From an uncultured Eubacterium sp. (lineage in GTDB: Bacteria; Bacillota; Clostridia; Lachnospirales; Lachnospiraceae), in assembly GCA_948579355.1 (NCBI GenBank), contig CAPAOV010000019.1:1-57700 (forward strand): a stretch of DNA of 57,700 nt. Direction: 5' to 3'. The notes beneath the pieces were generated by a model, which saw nothing but the letters and a program-made list of their open reading frames with translations, was not told the origin of the DNA and did not search any database. Below, piece after piece: positions 1 to 8,478 of the stretch; position 1 is the stretch's first letter, and each line of letters opens with the position of its first letter. A program made the position numbers and the translations under genes.

Positions 1-218
1 CCGCTGCGTAGCGGTCTAGTGCAAACGGGCTGTCAAAAGTCAGGAAAAACGACAGCAGACATCTCAGACAAATGCTCGGGCGGCGCTCTGTAAACGAAAA
101 AAATAATAATTTTTCGGGGAGTGATACAAGGACAACGATACAGCATGATACCCGCGCAGTGCACAAATTCGGGGAGACAAATGATTAAGCGGTTGCCCTA
201 AAAAGTTCTAACATCATA
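1..218. other. Non-coding upstream region with small hairpins
   Basis: No credible gene is visible. Short inverted repeats occur at 1-14 (CCGCT/AGCGG), 29-34 with 51-56 (GCTGTC/GACAGC) and 95-101 with 110-116 (CGAAAAA/TTTTTCG). The start may be the tail of a structured element cut by the window edge, but this cannot be shown from this sequence. Confidence 0.3.
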
Positions 219-263
219 TTGACATAATTCCCTTATTTGGTATATCATAATTTTTATGATATA
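219..263 (+). promoter_or_regulatory. Promoter overlapping a palindromic operator
   Basis: A perfect -35 TTGACA (219-224) is followed after 18 bases by TATCAT (243-248). The -10 lies inside a perfect inverted repeat with 10-base arms, TATATCATAA (241-250) and TTATGATATA (254-263), separated by three bases. A repressor bound there would cover the -10 box. No regulator gene is adjacent, so its identity is unknown. Confidence 0.55.
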
Positions 264-295
264 GTAAAAATTGCACTTAGAACGGAGAATATGCT

Positions 296-1804
296 ATGTA
301 TAATATGGAGAAACAACATAAGTTAGGAAAACTTCATGCTTTGGAGCGGATTTGCATGCTTCTTGATGAAGATTCTTTTCGGGAAATTGGTTCCAATATT
401 ACAAACTTAGAAGATGCGTTCAACATTAAAAAAGGACAGTTTCCCTACGATGGAGTCATTACCGGTTATGGTACTATCGGCGGCCAGAAAGTCGTAATAT
501 ATTCGGAAGACTTCACGGTAATCGGCGGAACTTTGGGAAAACAGCACGGTTTCAAAATCGCAAACGCCATTAAAATGGCTATCGAAAACCGCTGTCCAGT
601 AATCGGTATTAACGATTCCGGCGGAGCCCGTATTCAGGAGGGCGTCAACGCACTGGCAGGATACGGTGAAATCTTCTATTATAATACATTAGCATCCGGA
701 TATATTCCGCAGATTTCGATTATTGCCGGAAACTGTGCCGGTGGAGCCGTATACTCTCCCGGTATTACCGATTTCATTTTCGTCATTGACGATATCAGCC
801 AGATGTTTGTCACCGGCCCGAAAGTTATTAAAAGCGTAACTAACGAGGACATCAGCGCCAGCACTCTCGGCGGCGCTGGCGTTCATGCCGCAAAGAGCGG
901 CGTGGCACACTTCCATATGCCGGACGAGAGAGAATGTTTCAAGCGTGTCCGCGAATTAATTTCTATCATACCGCCTTGTTATGAAGAGGGTTATCTGCAT
1001 ACAAACCGCTCTTCCATCGAGGATTACAGCAAAGACATTCAATTTAACGAAAGTCTTGCCAATATTATTCCAGAGCAGAGCAATCAGAGCTATGACATCC
1101 ACGACGTGATTGACGGTATTGTTGATGCCGGTACTTTCCTCGAAGTACAGGAAGAATTTGCGCAAAATGTCGTCGTCGGCTTCGGTCGCATCAAAGGAGT
1201 TGCTATTGGTATTATTTCCAATCAGCCGAAATTTATGGCAGGATGTTTGGATTGTGATTCTTCCGATAAGGCGGCAAGATTTATCCGCTATTGCGATTCG
1301 TTTAATCTGCCAATCATTACCTTGACCGACGTCACCGGATTTTTACCGGGTAAAGACCAGGAATACAAGGGCATTATCCGCCACGGAGCAAAACTGCTCT
1401 ACGCCTATTCCGAGGCCACAACGATTAAAATAAATATTATTTTGCGAAAAGCGTACGGCGGAGCTTATATCGCCATGAGCAGTAAACACCTGCGTTCTGA
1501 TTTTGTTTACGCATGGCCGACAGCCGAAATCGCCGTTATGGGCGCGGAGGGCGCCGCCGACATTTTGTACGGCAAAAAAATCAAGGCGATGGAAGCCTCG
1601 AAAAAGGCGGCTTACCGTCAGGAAAAAATAGACGAATACAATGAAAAATTTATGAGCCCGAATATTGCCGCCATGCACGGTTATGTCGATGAGATTATTA
1701 AACCGGAAGCAACGAGAGAACGAATTTACGGCGACATTATGATGCTCTCTGACAAGAGAAGTTTCCAATCCGTGAAAAAGAAACACGGAAATATTCCGCT
1801 TTAA
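296..1804 (+). CDS. Acyl-CoA carboxylase carboxyltransferase subunit
   Basis: This is a 502-residue member of the biotin-dependent carboxyltransferase family (propionyl-CoA carboxylase beta / methylmalonyl-CoA decarboxylase alpha type), which moves carboxyl groups between biotin and an acyl-CoA in the cytoplasm. Both crotonase-like halves are visible. The N half has the glycine-rich oxyanion motif GGARIQEGV near residue 108. The C half has GGAYIAMSSKHLRSD near residue 386 and the MGAEGAADILYG stretch. Length is normal for the family. GGAG at 284-287 lies eight bases before the ATG. It stands alone: no biotin carboxylase, biotin carrier or decarboxylase membrane subunit is next to it, so the acyl-CoA substrate and partners are unknown. 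The 3' end converges on the cdaR stop with 15 bases between them. Confidence 0.85.
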   Translation: MYNMEKQHKLGKLHALERICMLLDEDSFREIGSNITNLEDAFNIKKGQFPYDGVITGYGTIGGQKVVIYSEDFTVIGGTLGKQHGFKIANAIKMAIENRCPVIGINDSGGARIQEGVNALAGYGEIFYYNTLASGYIPQISIIAGNCAGGAVYSPGITDFIFVIDDISQMFVTGPKVIKSVTNEDISASTLGGAGVHAAKSGVAHFHMPDERECFKRVRELISIIPPCYEEGYLHTNRSSIEDYSKDIQFNESLANIIPEQSNQSYDIHDVIDGIVDAGTFLEVQEEFAQNVVVGFGRIKGVAIGIISNQPKFMAGCLDCDSSDKAARFIRYCDSFNLPIITLTDVTGFLPGKDQEYKGIIRHGAKLLYAYSEATTIKINIILRKAYGGAYIAMSSKHLRSDFVYAWPTAEIAVMGAEGAADILYGKKIKAMEASKKAAYRQEKIDEYNEKFMSPNIAAMHGYVDEIIKPEATRERIYGDIMMLSDKRSFQSVKKKHGNIPL

Positions 1805-1854
1805 AAAATCCGATTGACGCTACTCCGATACATCCGTAGGTATCGGAGTGGCGT
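1803..1854 (-). terminator. Terminator of the cdaA-cdaR operon
   Basis: A 15-bp hairpin with one wobble pair (1817-1831 with 1840-1854, 8-base loop) overlaps the cdaR stop codon. On the minus strand it is followed, eight bases later, by a run of six T (1803-1809). Its right arm lies inside the cdaR reading frame. Confidence 0.6.
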
Positions 1855-3085
1855 TATCTGTATCCTGATGTTCAATTACAATTTTAATCTTTATATGGTT
1901 CTTAACCCGCAAGCCGAGCGGCAGTGAAAATTTCACATCCAGCGTATGCTCGCCGTCGGACAATCCGTTTAAATCAACGTAAGCTCCCAAATCTGCCAAT
2001 TGCAAATCTGCCAAATCCTGCTCCTCGCCCGTGACATTGACCGTATACTTTTCCGAAGAAGCGACTAAATTCATCGTACAGTTCTTCGGCAAATTCTTTA
2101 CCGCCACATCCGTCGGCGCCAGTAAAAATGTGCGCTCGCCGTCCTTTTCAATTTCACAGCGAACCGATATCGTAGATATATCCTCTTCTAACTGTAAGCC
2201 ATCGGTTATATAATCCGCCAGTGGGATTTCCCGCTCTACGTTTTTCTTCTCGCCGTCAATATTCACCTGTATCTTTATCGTCTCTACTTTTGCCAATGCG
2301 CTTGACGTCCCCGAAACACGTACTTTCTCCGGTTTATAATCGGTCTGCACAAGACGATAACCTTCGGCCGGAGTTCCTCTCGTCGATACAAATATCGGCA
2401 CTTCTTTCGTTCCCCGCACCTCTGTCGAAACCCGAATCGTATTATTGCTGAACGTAACATTCGTATCGTCCAGAACATCCCCATCTTTATCGTATAAGAT
2501 AGGCGTATACTTCGCCTCAAAATCTTCACTCTGTCCGTTGAGCGTTACCATAACTCCCACATGGTCAATCTTTCTGAATTTGGATTCTCCACAGGCGACT
2601 TCTACAATATTCGGCTTTGCCACCATCTCGCCAAGAACGTAGTTCTCACTCAGTTCCCCCTGATAGTCTACCCGCACCTTAAATTTCTGCGTCACTCTCT
2701 TTTCGAGATTGATTTTCAAAACGGCGTTGTCCCAGCTCACCTCCACGCTGGAATTGGATTCCTTGTTCAATTTTACATCAATGCTGACTGCGTTTACTTT
2801 GGATAATTCAGTCAAATCCGCCGTTGCGGTAAAATCCGTTTCCGTCAGTGTTTCTACAAAACTTCTTTTCCCCTTTACCGTTACCTGAACCGTATCCCCA
2901 TCCTCAATTTCATAGACCTGATTGGCCGAAGTAATTACATTTTCATTGAGTATTTTTACCGGAATATCATGAAAAGTCTTTGACGTGGTCGGGTCTGTAA
3001 TATTAATAATGACGAGCCAGAAAAGAAAGGCCACAATCACGGATGCAATTTTCAAAGAAAGGTTACTCATCCACTTTTTTTTCAT
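1820..3085 (-). CDS. cdaR: CdaR-type YbbR-domain regulator of diadenylate cyclase
   Basis: This 421-residue protein has one N-terminal membrane anchor (about residues 10-28, SLKIASVIVAFLFWLVII) and an extracytoplasmic part made of successive YbbR-type beta domains. The repeats show as recurring segments such as 'KVRVSGTSSALAKVETI' and a C-terminal 'DLNGLSDGEHTLDVKFSLP'. In Firmicutes CdaR binds the membrane cyclase CdaA and tunes c-di-AMP synthesis. Its start lies 23 bases inside the 3' end of cdaA, so the two are translationally coupled. A second in-frame ATG five codons in could also serve as start. The glmM gene that often follows cdaR in Bacilli is absent here. Confidence 0.9.
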   Translation of the reverse strand: MKKKWMSNLSLKIASVIVAFLFWLVIINITDPTTSKTFHDIPVKILNENVITSANQVYEIEDGDTVQVTVKGKRSFVETLTETDFTATADLTELSKVNAVSIDVKLNKESNSSVEVSWDNAVLKINLEKRVTQKFKVRVDYQGELSENYVLGEMVAKPNIVEVACGESKFRKIDHVGVMVTLNGQSEDFEAKYTPILYDKDGDVLDDTNVTFSNNTIRVSTEVRGTKEVPIFVSTRGTPAEGYRLVQTDYKPEKVRVSGTSSALAKVETIKIQVNIDGEKKNVEREIPLADYITDGLQLEEDISTISVRCEIEKDGERTFLLAPTDVAVKNLPKNCTMNLVASSEKYTVNVTGEEQDLADLQLADLGAYVDLNGLSDGEHTLDVKFSLPLGLRVKNHIKIKIVIEHQDTDNATPIPTDVSE

Positions 3086-3941
3086 TCTTCTTACGCCCCT
3101 TCCACCATTTTAATTTTTTATCATCGGAACTGCGCTTTGAGGCTTCCTGTAATCGAATTTGCAATGTATCGGCATCTATTTTACGATATAATTTACCATC
3201 GCGGGCAAGGGAAACATATCCCGTCTCCTCCGAGACGATAATAGTGAGCGAATCCGAGATTTCACTAATTCCCAAACCGGCGCGATGCCTTGTACCTAAT
3301 TCTTTGCTCACGAGCAAATTGTTGGACAACGGAAGATAACAGGTAGCCGCTACAATCCGGTTATCACGTATGATGACGGCGCCGTCGTGAAGAGGCGTAT
3401 TGTGCTCGAAAATATTGACCAGAAGCTGGCTGCTGATTTCTGCATCCACCGGAATCCCCGTTCTCTCATGCTCCCTGCACTGAATATTGCGCTCTACTAC
3501 AATCAACGCCCCCGTCTTCACTTTCGCCATATCGTATACAGCCTTAATAATCCCCTTAATACTCTCTTCCGTATAGCGCTCGTTACGACTTTTCTGGTTC
3601 TCAAAAGGCAGACTGCTCAAAATATTTTTCCGCCCCAGTTGTTCCAGCGCATTGCGCAGCTCCGGTTGAAAAATAACAATCATCGCCACGATTCCTACTA
3701 CCATCGCATTTTGGAACACCCACAGCACAACGTTCATTTCCAACACCAGCGCCACTAAAAAAATGATTCCTAAAATAATCATTCCTTTTAACAACACCCA
3801 TGCCCTCGTATCCTTAATCCAAAGAATAATATGATAAAAAGCAAAAGCAATGATTAATATTTCTAACGCATCGGTTATCGTAAATTCCGGAATGGTCAGC
3901 CACGCCACATAGTCCCGAAAAAAACTAATAATGGTATTCAT
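3063..3941 (-). CDS. cdaA: Membrane diadenylate cyclase CdaA
   Basis: This 292-residue enzyme condenses two ATP into the second messenger c-di-AMP. Three N-terminal membrane segments (about residues 20-110) precede a DAC domain. The two signature motifs are present: the DGA motif in LHDGAVII and the RHR motif in GTRHRAGLG. Length matches the usual 270-290 residues of CdaA/DacA. It sits third in a compact operon after two small membrane proteins and overlaps cdaR. c-di-AMP controls potassium and osmolyte transport and wall homeostasis in Firmicutes. None of the usual effector genes is in the window. Confidence 0.95.
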   Translation of the reverse strand: MNTIISFFRDYVAWLTIPEFTITDALEILIIAFAFYHIILWIKDTRAWVLLKGMIILGIIFLVALVLEMNVVLWVFQNAMVVGIVAMIVIFQPELRNALEQLGRKNILSSLPFENQKSRNERYTEESIKGIIKAVYDMAKVKTGALIVVERNIQCREHERTGIPVDAEISSQLLVNIFEHNTPLHDGAVIIRDNRIVAATCYLPLSNNLLVSKELGTRHRAGLGISEISDSLTIIVSEETGYVSLARDGKLYRKIDADTLQIRLQEASKRSSDDKKLKWWKGRKKNEKKVDE

Positions 3942-3967
3942 ACATAACGCTCCAATCTATCGCTTAA

Positions 3968-4966
3968 CTAAAAATGATTTTCCTCTTCTCCATCGAGTGT
4001 CTTTTCCAATTCTAATCGTAAATCCAAATCATCCGTATCTTCCGATACAATGCGAGTCACCGTCTTATCCGCCGCCGCTACTTTGAATTTGGGAATCGCC
4101 GTCACATAATAATAGTATTCATCATCTTCAAACTGTAATTTCCTTGTACCCTGATAATCCAATGTCATACGGAAAAATTGAATCACATAAGCGATAACAA
4201 CGGAAACCAGAACAGATATAATACTGTGCAAAAGATTAATTTCCAGCTCCAGCGTAATGTTTCCCAACAATATAATGGAAAGAACCAATATAGCGCCGAC
4301 AAGAATTGCAATTTGAGAAGCATACTGTATTTTCGTTCTCCGTATCAGGTAGACGCAGACAAAGGTAACAAGAAATGCCACCAGCGTAATAATCAAATAA
4401 GCATTGCCCCGCAAATACTCTAACAGGTATTCCAGTGAAGCAGTCAGCGACGCCTCCTGTGCCTGCCTCGATATAACAAGAGCATATTCCTGTATTCCGC
4501 CGAGCAGAAAATGAAATAAAATCCCCATAGCCAACGCCGGAATAATGACCGGAGAAAAGAACAGCGCGGCCACAATAGGCGCCAAATAACCAAGCTGAAG
4601 CGCGGAAAGCACCGGAACGGCAACGAGCACAATCCCCTGCTTTTCCGTAAGGCGTCCAAACAGCAAATAGTAAATAATGAGCAAAATAGTAATCGCCACC
4701 GACGCCAGAGGCGAAATGCGATAAATTTCTCCTAAAGCAATGGCGGCAATCGCCAGCAGGGAGACAAAATCTGCCGTCACACCGCAAATAATTGAAATAG
4801 CAGCGAGAACGATATATTGACCGAGTAAATCGGAATAGTCCAAATGAAACGTCGTCACAAGCAGAATAGCAAACACAATACAGGCTTTTACACTTCCCCT
4901 TGCCACGCGATAGTGCTTCTCATAAAAATTTTTCAGTTTACTCTTCAACGTCAACAATGCCATCAT
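3968..4966 (-). CDS. Polytopic membrane protein of the c-di-AMP operon
   Basis: I do not recognise a named family. The 332-residue protein has a short basic N-terminus, about eight or nine hydrophobic helices between residues 25 and 265, and a soluble acidic C-terminal tail of about 60 residues. The tail contains the tyrosine-rich stretch DDEYYYYVTAIPKFKV. Its start overlaps the stop of the preceding gene by four bases (ATGA), and cdaA begins 26 bases after its stop, so it should be co-expressed with the cyclase. The context suggests a membrane partner, regulator or c-di-AMP-responsive transport component. That is inference only. Confidence 0.75.
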   Translation of the reverse strand: MMALLTLKSKLKNFYEKHYRVARGSVKACIVFAILLVTTFHLDYSDLLGQYIVLAAISIICGVTADFVSLLAIAAIALGEIYRISPLASVAITILLIIYYLLFGRLTEKQGIVLVAVPVLSALQLGYLAPIVAALFFSPVIIPALAMGILFHFLLGGIQEYALVISRQAQEASLTASLEYLLEYLRGNAYLIITLVAFLVTFVCVYLIRRTKIQYASQIAILVGAILVLSIILLGNITLELEINLLHSIISVLVSVVIAYVIQFFRMTLDYQGTRKLQFEDDEYYYYVTAIPKFKVAAADKTVTRIVSEDTDDLDLRLELEKTLDGEEENHF

Positions 4967-5373
4967 AGGGCGCTTTCCTCCTGCTCTTCTTCTTCATATA
5001 ACGCCAACAATTCCTGCAAGGTAGCGTCATACTCCTTGACCCGCAATGCCGCCTCTTCGTAATGGCGTTTTGCCATACGTCCGGTCACTATCAACGCCAC
5101 GACTTCTGTCAAAACAAGTCCAACCCCTGCCGGAATTATGATTCTTCCAAATGGTATTTCAAAAAAATGTACCATCCAATAATCCAAATGACACATTGCC
5201 ACTAAAAGAATGAGCAAAAAACCTGCTGTGGCAACTGCTACCGCCGTCTTTAACAACTGCAGACGGATATAATCCGCTTTTGTATAATGCGTCCTCTTTA
5301 AATCAGTACTCCCCTGTCCATTCTCATAATCAGACAATCGAATCATTTTACGAATTTTTTCTTCTTTGAGCAT
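4963..5373 (-). CDS. Small two-helix membrane protein, first gene of the c-di-AMP operon
   Basis: The protein has 136 residues from the chosen start and no family I can name. It has a charged N-terminus, two hydrophobic helices (about residues 47-68 and 77-98), and a C-terminal amphipathic, probably coiled-coil segment ending in a run of glutamates. The frame is open to 5397, but the ATG at 5373 has GGAGAGG immediately upstream at proper spacing. The stop overlaps the next start (ATGA), so expression is coupled to the larger membrane protein and cdaA. Confidence 0.7.
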   Translation of the reverse strand: MLKEEKIRKMIRLSDYENGQGSTDLKRTHYTKADYIRLQLLKTAVAVATAGFLLILLVAMCHLDYWMVHFFEIPFGRIIIPAGVGLVLTEVVALIVTGRMAKRHYEEAALRVKEYDATLQELLALYEEEEQEESAL

Positions 5374-5460
5374 TGGCCTCTCCATTCCAGAGCACAAACA
5401 GAATTATTTACAGATACAAAAACCGGTACTCTTTTTTATTCTAACATAAATACCTGCAAG

Positions 5461-5508
5461 ATAAAAGGACTTTTACTAGATTTCATTATCTTGCAAAAGT
5501 CCTTTTAT
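5461..5508 (-). terminator. Hairpin after the chemoreceptor gene
   Basis: A 14-bp perfect stem (5461-5474 with 5495-5508) encloses 20 bases. A second possible pairing, GCAAGATAA (5456-5464) with TTATCTTGC (5486-5494), competes with the base of the first. The stem is AT-rich and lacks a strong T run beyond it. It may be a terminator or an RNA switch for the downstream c-di-AMP operon. Confidence 0.5.
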
Positions 5509-5531
5509 TTGTTATCTTCTTTTAGTATTAC

Positions 5532-7319
5532 CTAACTTTTAAAAAACTTAACCGATTCTTCTAATTCCTGTGCCATTTCATTCATCGAGGTACAATTCGT
5601 ATTTACATTTTGCACTTGCGTAATAATCTCACAAATATTTCCATTTACCTCTTCATTACTTGCGGCATTTTCCTCACTTATCGCGCCTAAGTTAGATACG
5701 TTCTCAATTACTCTTTCTTTGTAATTGGACAACTCACCTGTCTTTTCGGCAATGGAACGGATTTCATCCGCTGAGTGCCCGATATCTTTACTGAGTTCTT
5801 CATACTTAACCCGGGTCAGCTTAATGCTATCCTGTTCCTGAAGAATCATGGCCTGAACCTGAGCCGCCAAATCAACAGATTTCTGAGAAGCTTCGGTAAT
5901 CGTCCGCGCCAACTGCTTAATCATTTCCGCTCCTTTGGCGCTCTGCTCGGACAATTCAAAAATCTCTTCCGCGATAACGGCAAAGCCTCTTCCGTGCTCA
6001 CCGGCACGTGCCGCCTCAATCGAGGCATTCAAACTCAAAAGATTTGTCTCTTCTGAAATAGATAAAATCATGGCAACTGCTTCGCCAACTCGTTCAATAG
6101 AGCCGTTTGTCTCATGAATCTGAGCCGCAATACTCTCAACCGCATCCACGGACTTTTTACTCTCTTCCATAATATTGTCCATATTCGTCATGGCAACATT
6201 ATTCGTCTTTAATATGTTTTCCGAATCCTGATAAAGCTGCTCAACACTCTGCGACATATCGTTCACGCAACTGCCAATCTCCTGCATCTGCTCGGAAATA
6301 TCCTGAACATTTACGTTCATATACTCCGCGCTCTTTGTGAGCTCATCTACGGAATCGACAATCTGTTTGGCACGTTCCGAAGTGTCGTCGCTCAATCCGG
6401 CGACTTCTCCAATATTATCAACTAACTGGTTAGAAACCGACTTGACCTTACCAATAATTTCAGACAAATTCTGCTGTAATAATTTTGTCTGATTTGACAG
6501 TATGTGCATTTCGCGAAGTTTGCTCTTTTTCTCCTTGTATTCCTGCAAATCCCCCTGCGATAATGCGTTCACCTTTTGCCCAAGATAAATAAAAGTTTTC
6601 GATACCTTTTTACTGAACAGCAGCACTATAATAGCAGAAATAATCAACATAATGATTGCAATAGTAACTATATTCACAAGCATACTATTGGTAGAAGAAA
6701 CAACTTTATCCATTAGAACAGATGCGTATGCCACTCCTTCCACTTTGCCGTTAATTACTATTGGCGCAAAGCAGGCATAATATAAATTATCGTTTACGCT
6801 CACATTTTCCTCAAAATAGCCCTCTTTATACTTGTCGGGATTCTTAAATATATCTTTGTTGCACTCAATTTCCCGAATACGATAACCATTCGGATTTTTC
6901 AGTGATGTCACACAAGACATATCCTCGAAAATAATAGCGACTTCAATATCCTGTCCTTTCAGACTGTCCAGAAAATCAAAATGACTGAGGGCATTGATAA
7001 TTGTAACCTCATTTTGCACACAGTGGCTCGCCAAATTTCGAGAGACTGCAAGCAGCATTTCTTTCGAAGACTGCTGCACACTATTGGATGTAATACGAAA
7101 AGATAAAATACTGACAATGGTAATCGAAATAATAAGCGGCAATAGAGAAACACTTATCAAAAAAACAAACAGACTAATTTTACCAGATTTTGATTTATCT
7201 TTTACTTTGTTCTTTTTCTTCTTTTCTTTCTTTATCTTTTCCGGTTTGGTTTTTACTTTCTTCTCTTTTATCTGCGGTTTTATTCTTTTCTTCTTCTCCT
7301 TGACGTTTGCTTTTTTCAT
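5532..7319 (-). CDS. Methyl-accepting chemotaxis protein
   Basis: This 595-residue transmembrane chemoreceptor signals to the CheA-CheW complex. The order is a very lysine-rich cytoplasmic N-tail (residues 1-45), TM1 (about 50-72), an extracytoplasmic sensor of about 130 residues resembling a single Cache domain, TM2 (about 215-238), a HAMP-like linker and a long cytoplasmic coiled coil. The hairpin tip reads EETNLLSLNASIEAARAGE, the invariant MCP core. There is no C-terminal receptor pentapeptide. A GTG at 7331 would add four codons, but GGAGG lies between it and the ATG at 7319, so 7319 is preferred. It follows a sugar ABC operon on the same strand, which suggests, without proof, that its ligand relates to that sugar or its binding protein. 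Confidence 0.93.
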   Translation of the reverse strand: MKKANVKEKKKRIKPQIKEKKVKTKPEKIKKEKKKKNKVKDKSKSGKISLFVFLISVSLLPLIISITIVSILSFRITSNSVQQSSKEMLLAVSRNLASHCVQNEVTIINALSHFDFLDSLKGQDIEVAIIFEDMSCVTSLKNPNGYRIREIECNKDIFKNPDKYKEGYFEENVSVNDNLYYACFAPIVINGKVEGVAYASVLMDKVVSSTNSMLVNIVTIAIIMLIISAIIVLLFSKKVSKTFIYLGQKVNALSQGDLQEYKEKKSKLREMHILSNQTKLLQQNLSEIIGKVKSVSNQLVDNIGEVAGLSDDTSERAKQIVDSVDELTKSAEYMNVNVQDISEQMQEIGSCVNDMSQSVEQLYQDSENILKTNNVAMTNMDNIMEESKKSVDAVESIAAQIHETNGSIERVGEAVAMILSISEETNLLSLNASIEAARAGEHGRGFAVIAEEIFELSEQSAKGAEMIKQLARTITEASQKSVDLAAQVQAMILQEQDSIKLTRVKYEELSKDIGHSADEIRSIAEKTGELSNYKERVIENVSNLGAISEENAASNEEVNGNICEIITQVQNVNTNCTSMNEMAQELEESVKFFKS

Positions 7320-7367
7320 AATTTCCTCCACATCTTTTCATCCGCTAATGAACAATTCCTGACTCAG

Positions 7368-7415
7368 CAAAAACTATATCAGCATCCCATGATATACTTA
7401 TCACGGGACGCTGAT
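7368..7415 (-). terminator. Terminator of the CUT2 sugar transporter operon
   Basis: A 17-bp stem with two wobble pairs spans 7378-7415 with a short loop, followed on the minus strand by GTTTTTG. It separates the last permease gene from the chemoreceptor gene. Read-through would couple the two. Confidence 0.8.
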
Positions 7416-7421
7416 TTTATA

Positions 7422-8477
7422 TCATTTTAAAGCCTTTTTCTTTCCCGACATAACGATACTCTGTACTACAAGGAACAAACATAACATTACGGCAATCGTA
7501 ATACCTGTCCACCAAGCATCATCAAATCCTAAAGAAGATACAATATTCTGAATCGTACTCAGCGACAAAACACCAAACATCGTACCTATGATGTTACCTA
7601 CACCACCGGTCAGCATAGTTCCGCCGATAATCGACGAAGCAATCGCATTCATCTCTTCTGCATTGGCATGGGACGGAGAGCCGGAGCCGACAAACAGGAA
7701 GTAAACATAACCGCCAATACCCGCCAGCAAACCGCATATTATATAGGCAAGGAATTTTGTTCTTCTGACATTAATGCCGAGCATCAACGCACTCTGCTGA
7801 TTTCCACCTACCGCATAAAAATTGCGTCCGGTCTTTGTCCATCTCAGTATACAGAACAGTAAGATGACAATAATAAGAGCTACAATTACACCGATACTTA
7901 CATAGGCGTCCACATACATTCCACGCCGGTTCGTGCTTCCCATTCCGGGAACATTAATACGATAATCTTTCAATGCCACGAAGCCTTCATGCGCAACGTT
8001 AAACGGCTTGGAATTTACAATCGTCGTCAGACCGCGCGCAAGGAACATCCCCGCCAAAGTAACGATAAACGGCTGTATCTCCAAATAGGCAATCAAAAAT
8101 CCCTGTCCGATGCCAAAAGCCAGACCGATGCCTAACGCAATCAGGATGGAGGTGAAAATATTTCCACCCTGCATATCCAGATTTACCGCACAGCACATAC
8201 AAACTAACGCCGCCACACCACCGACTGAAATATCAATACCGCCGGTAATCATAACCAAACTCATACCACACGAAAGAATAATCAGAAACGCTTTTGCGTT
8301 TAAAATGTTAAAGAATGTCTGCGGCTTTGCGAAACCCTCTCCTAAAAAGAGAACGGCACACAAATACATGATAAAAAATACTATAATTGTAATAGACAAC
8401 AACAAGTTAGTATCTGTCATTCCCTTTATTTTTTGCAGCACCGAAGCGCCTCCACTAATATTCTTGGAATTTGACAT
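7422..8477 (-). CDS. CUT2 sugar ABC permease, YjfF-like
   Basis: This 351-residue inner-membrane permease belongs to the RbsC/YjfF family, with about ten hydrophobic helices. The family motifs are present: GGIDISVGGVAAL near residue 80, and the cytoplasmic loop 'NAIASSIIGGTMLTGGVGN' that contacts the ATPase. It is the last gene of a four-gene operon in the order binding protein, ATPase, permease, permease. That order and the use of two different permeases match the YtfQ-YtfR-YtfT-YjfF galactofuranose importer rather than the single-permease ribose systems. One base separates it from the preceding permease. Galactofuranose is a reasonable guess for the substrate, but other furanoses or pentoses are possible. 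Confidence 0.88.
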   Translation of the reverse strand: MSNSKNISGGASVLQKIKGMTDTNLLLSITIIVFFIMYLCAVLFLGEGFAKPQTFFNILNAKAFLIILSCGMSLVMITGGIDISVGGVAALVCMCCAVNLDMQGGNIFTSILIALGIGLAFGIGQGFLIAYLEIQPFIVTLAGMFLARGLTTIVNSKPFNVAHEGFVALKDYRINVPGMGSTNRRGMYVDAYVSIGVIVALIIVILLFCILRWTKTGRNFYAVGGNQQSALMLGINVRRTKFLAYIICGLLAGIGGYVYFLFVGSGSPSHANAEEMNAIASSIIGGTMLTGGVGNIIGTMFGVLSLSTIQNIVSSLGFDDAWWTGITIAVMLCLFLVVQSIVMSGKKKALK

Positions 8478-8478
8478 A

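Noticed and set aside
1..56. Fourth copy of the multi-hairpin element
   Set aside because: GTCTAGTGC after a small hairpin resembles GTCTAGCAC in copy C, but the match is too short and the region is cut by the window edge.
1343..1786. A 147-residue minus-strand ORF
   Set aside because: It is antisense within the carboxyltransferase gene, with no ribosome binding site or recognisable domain.
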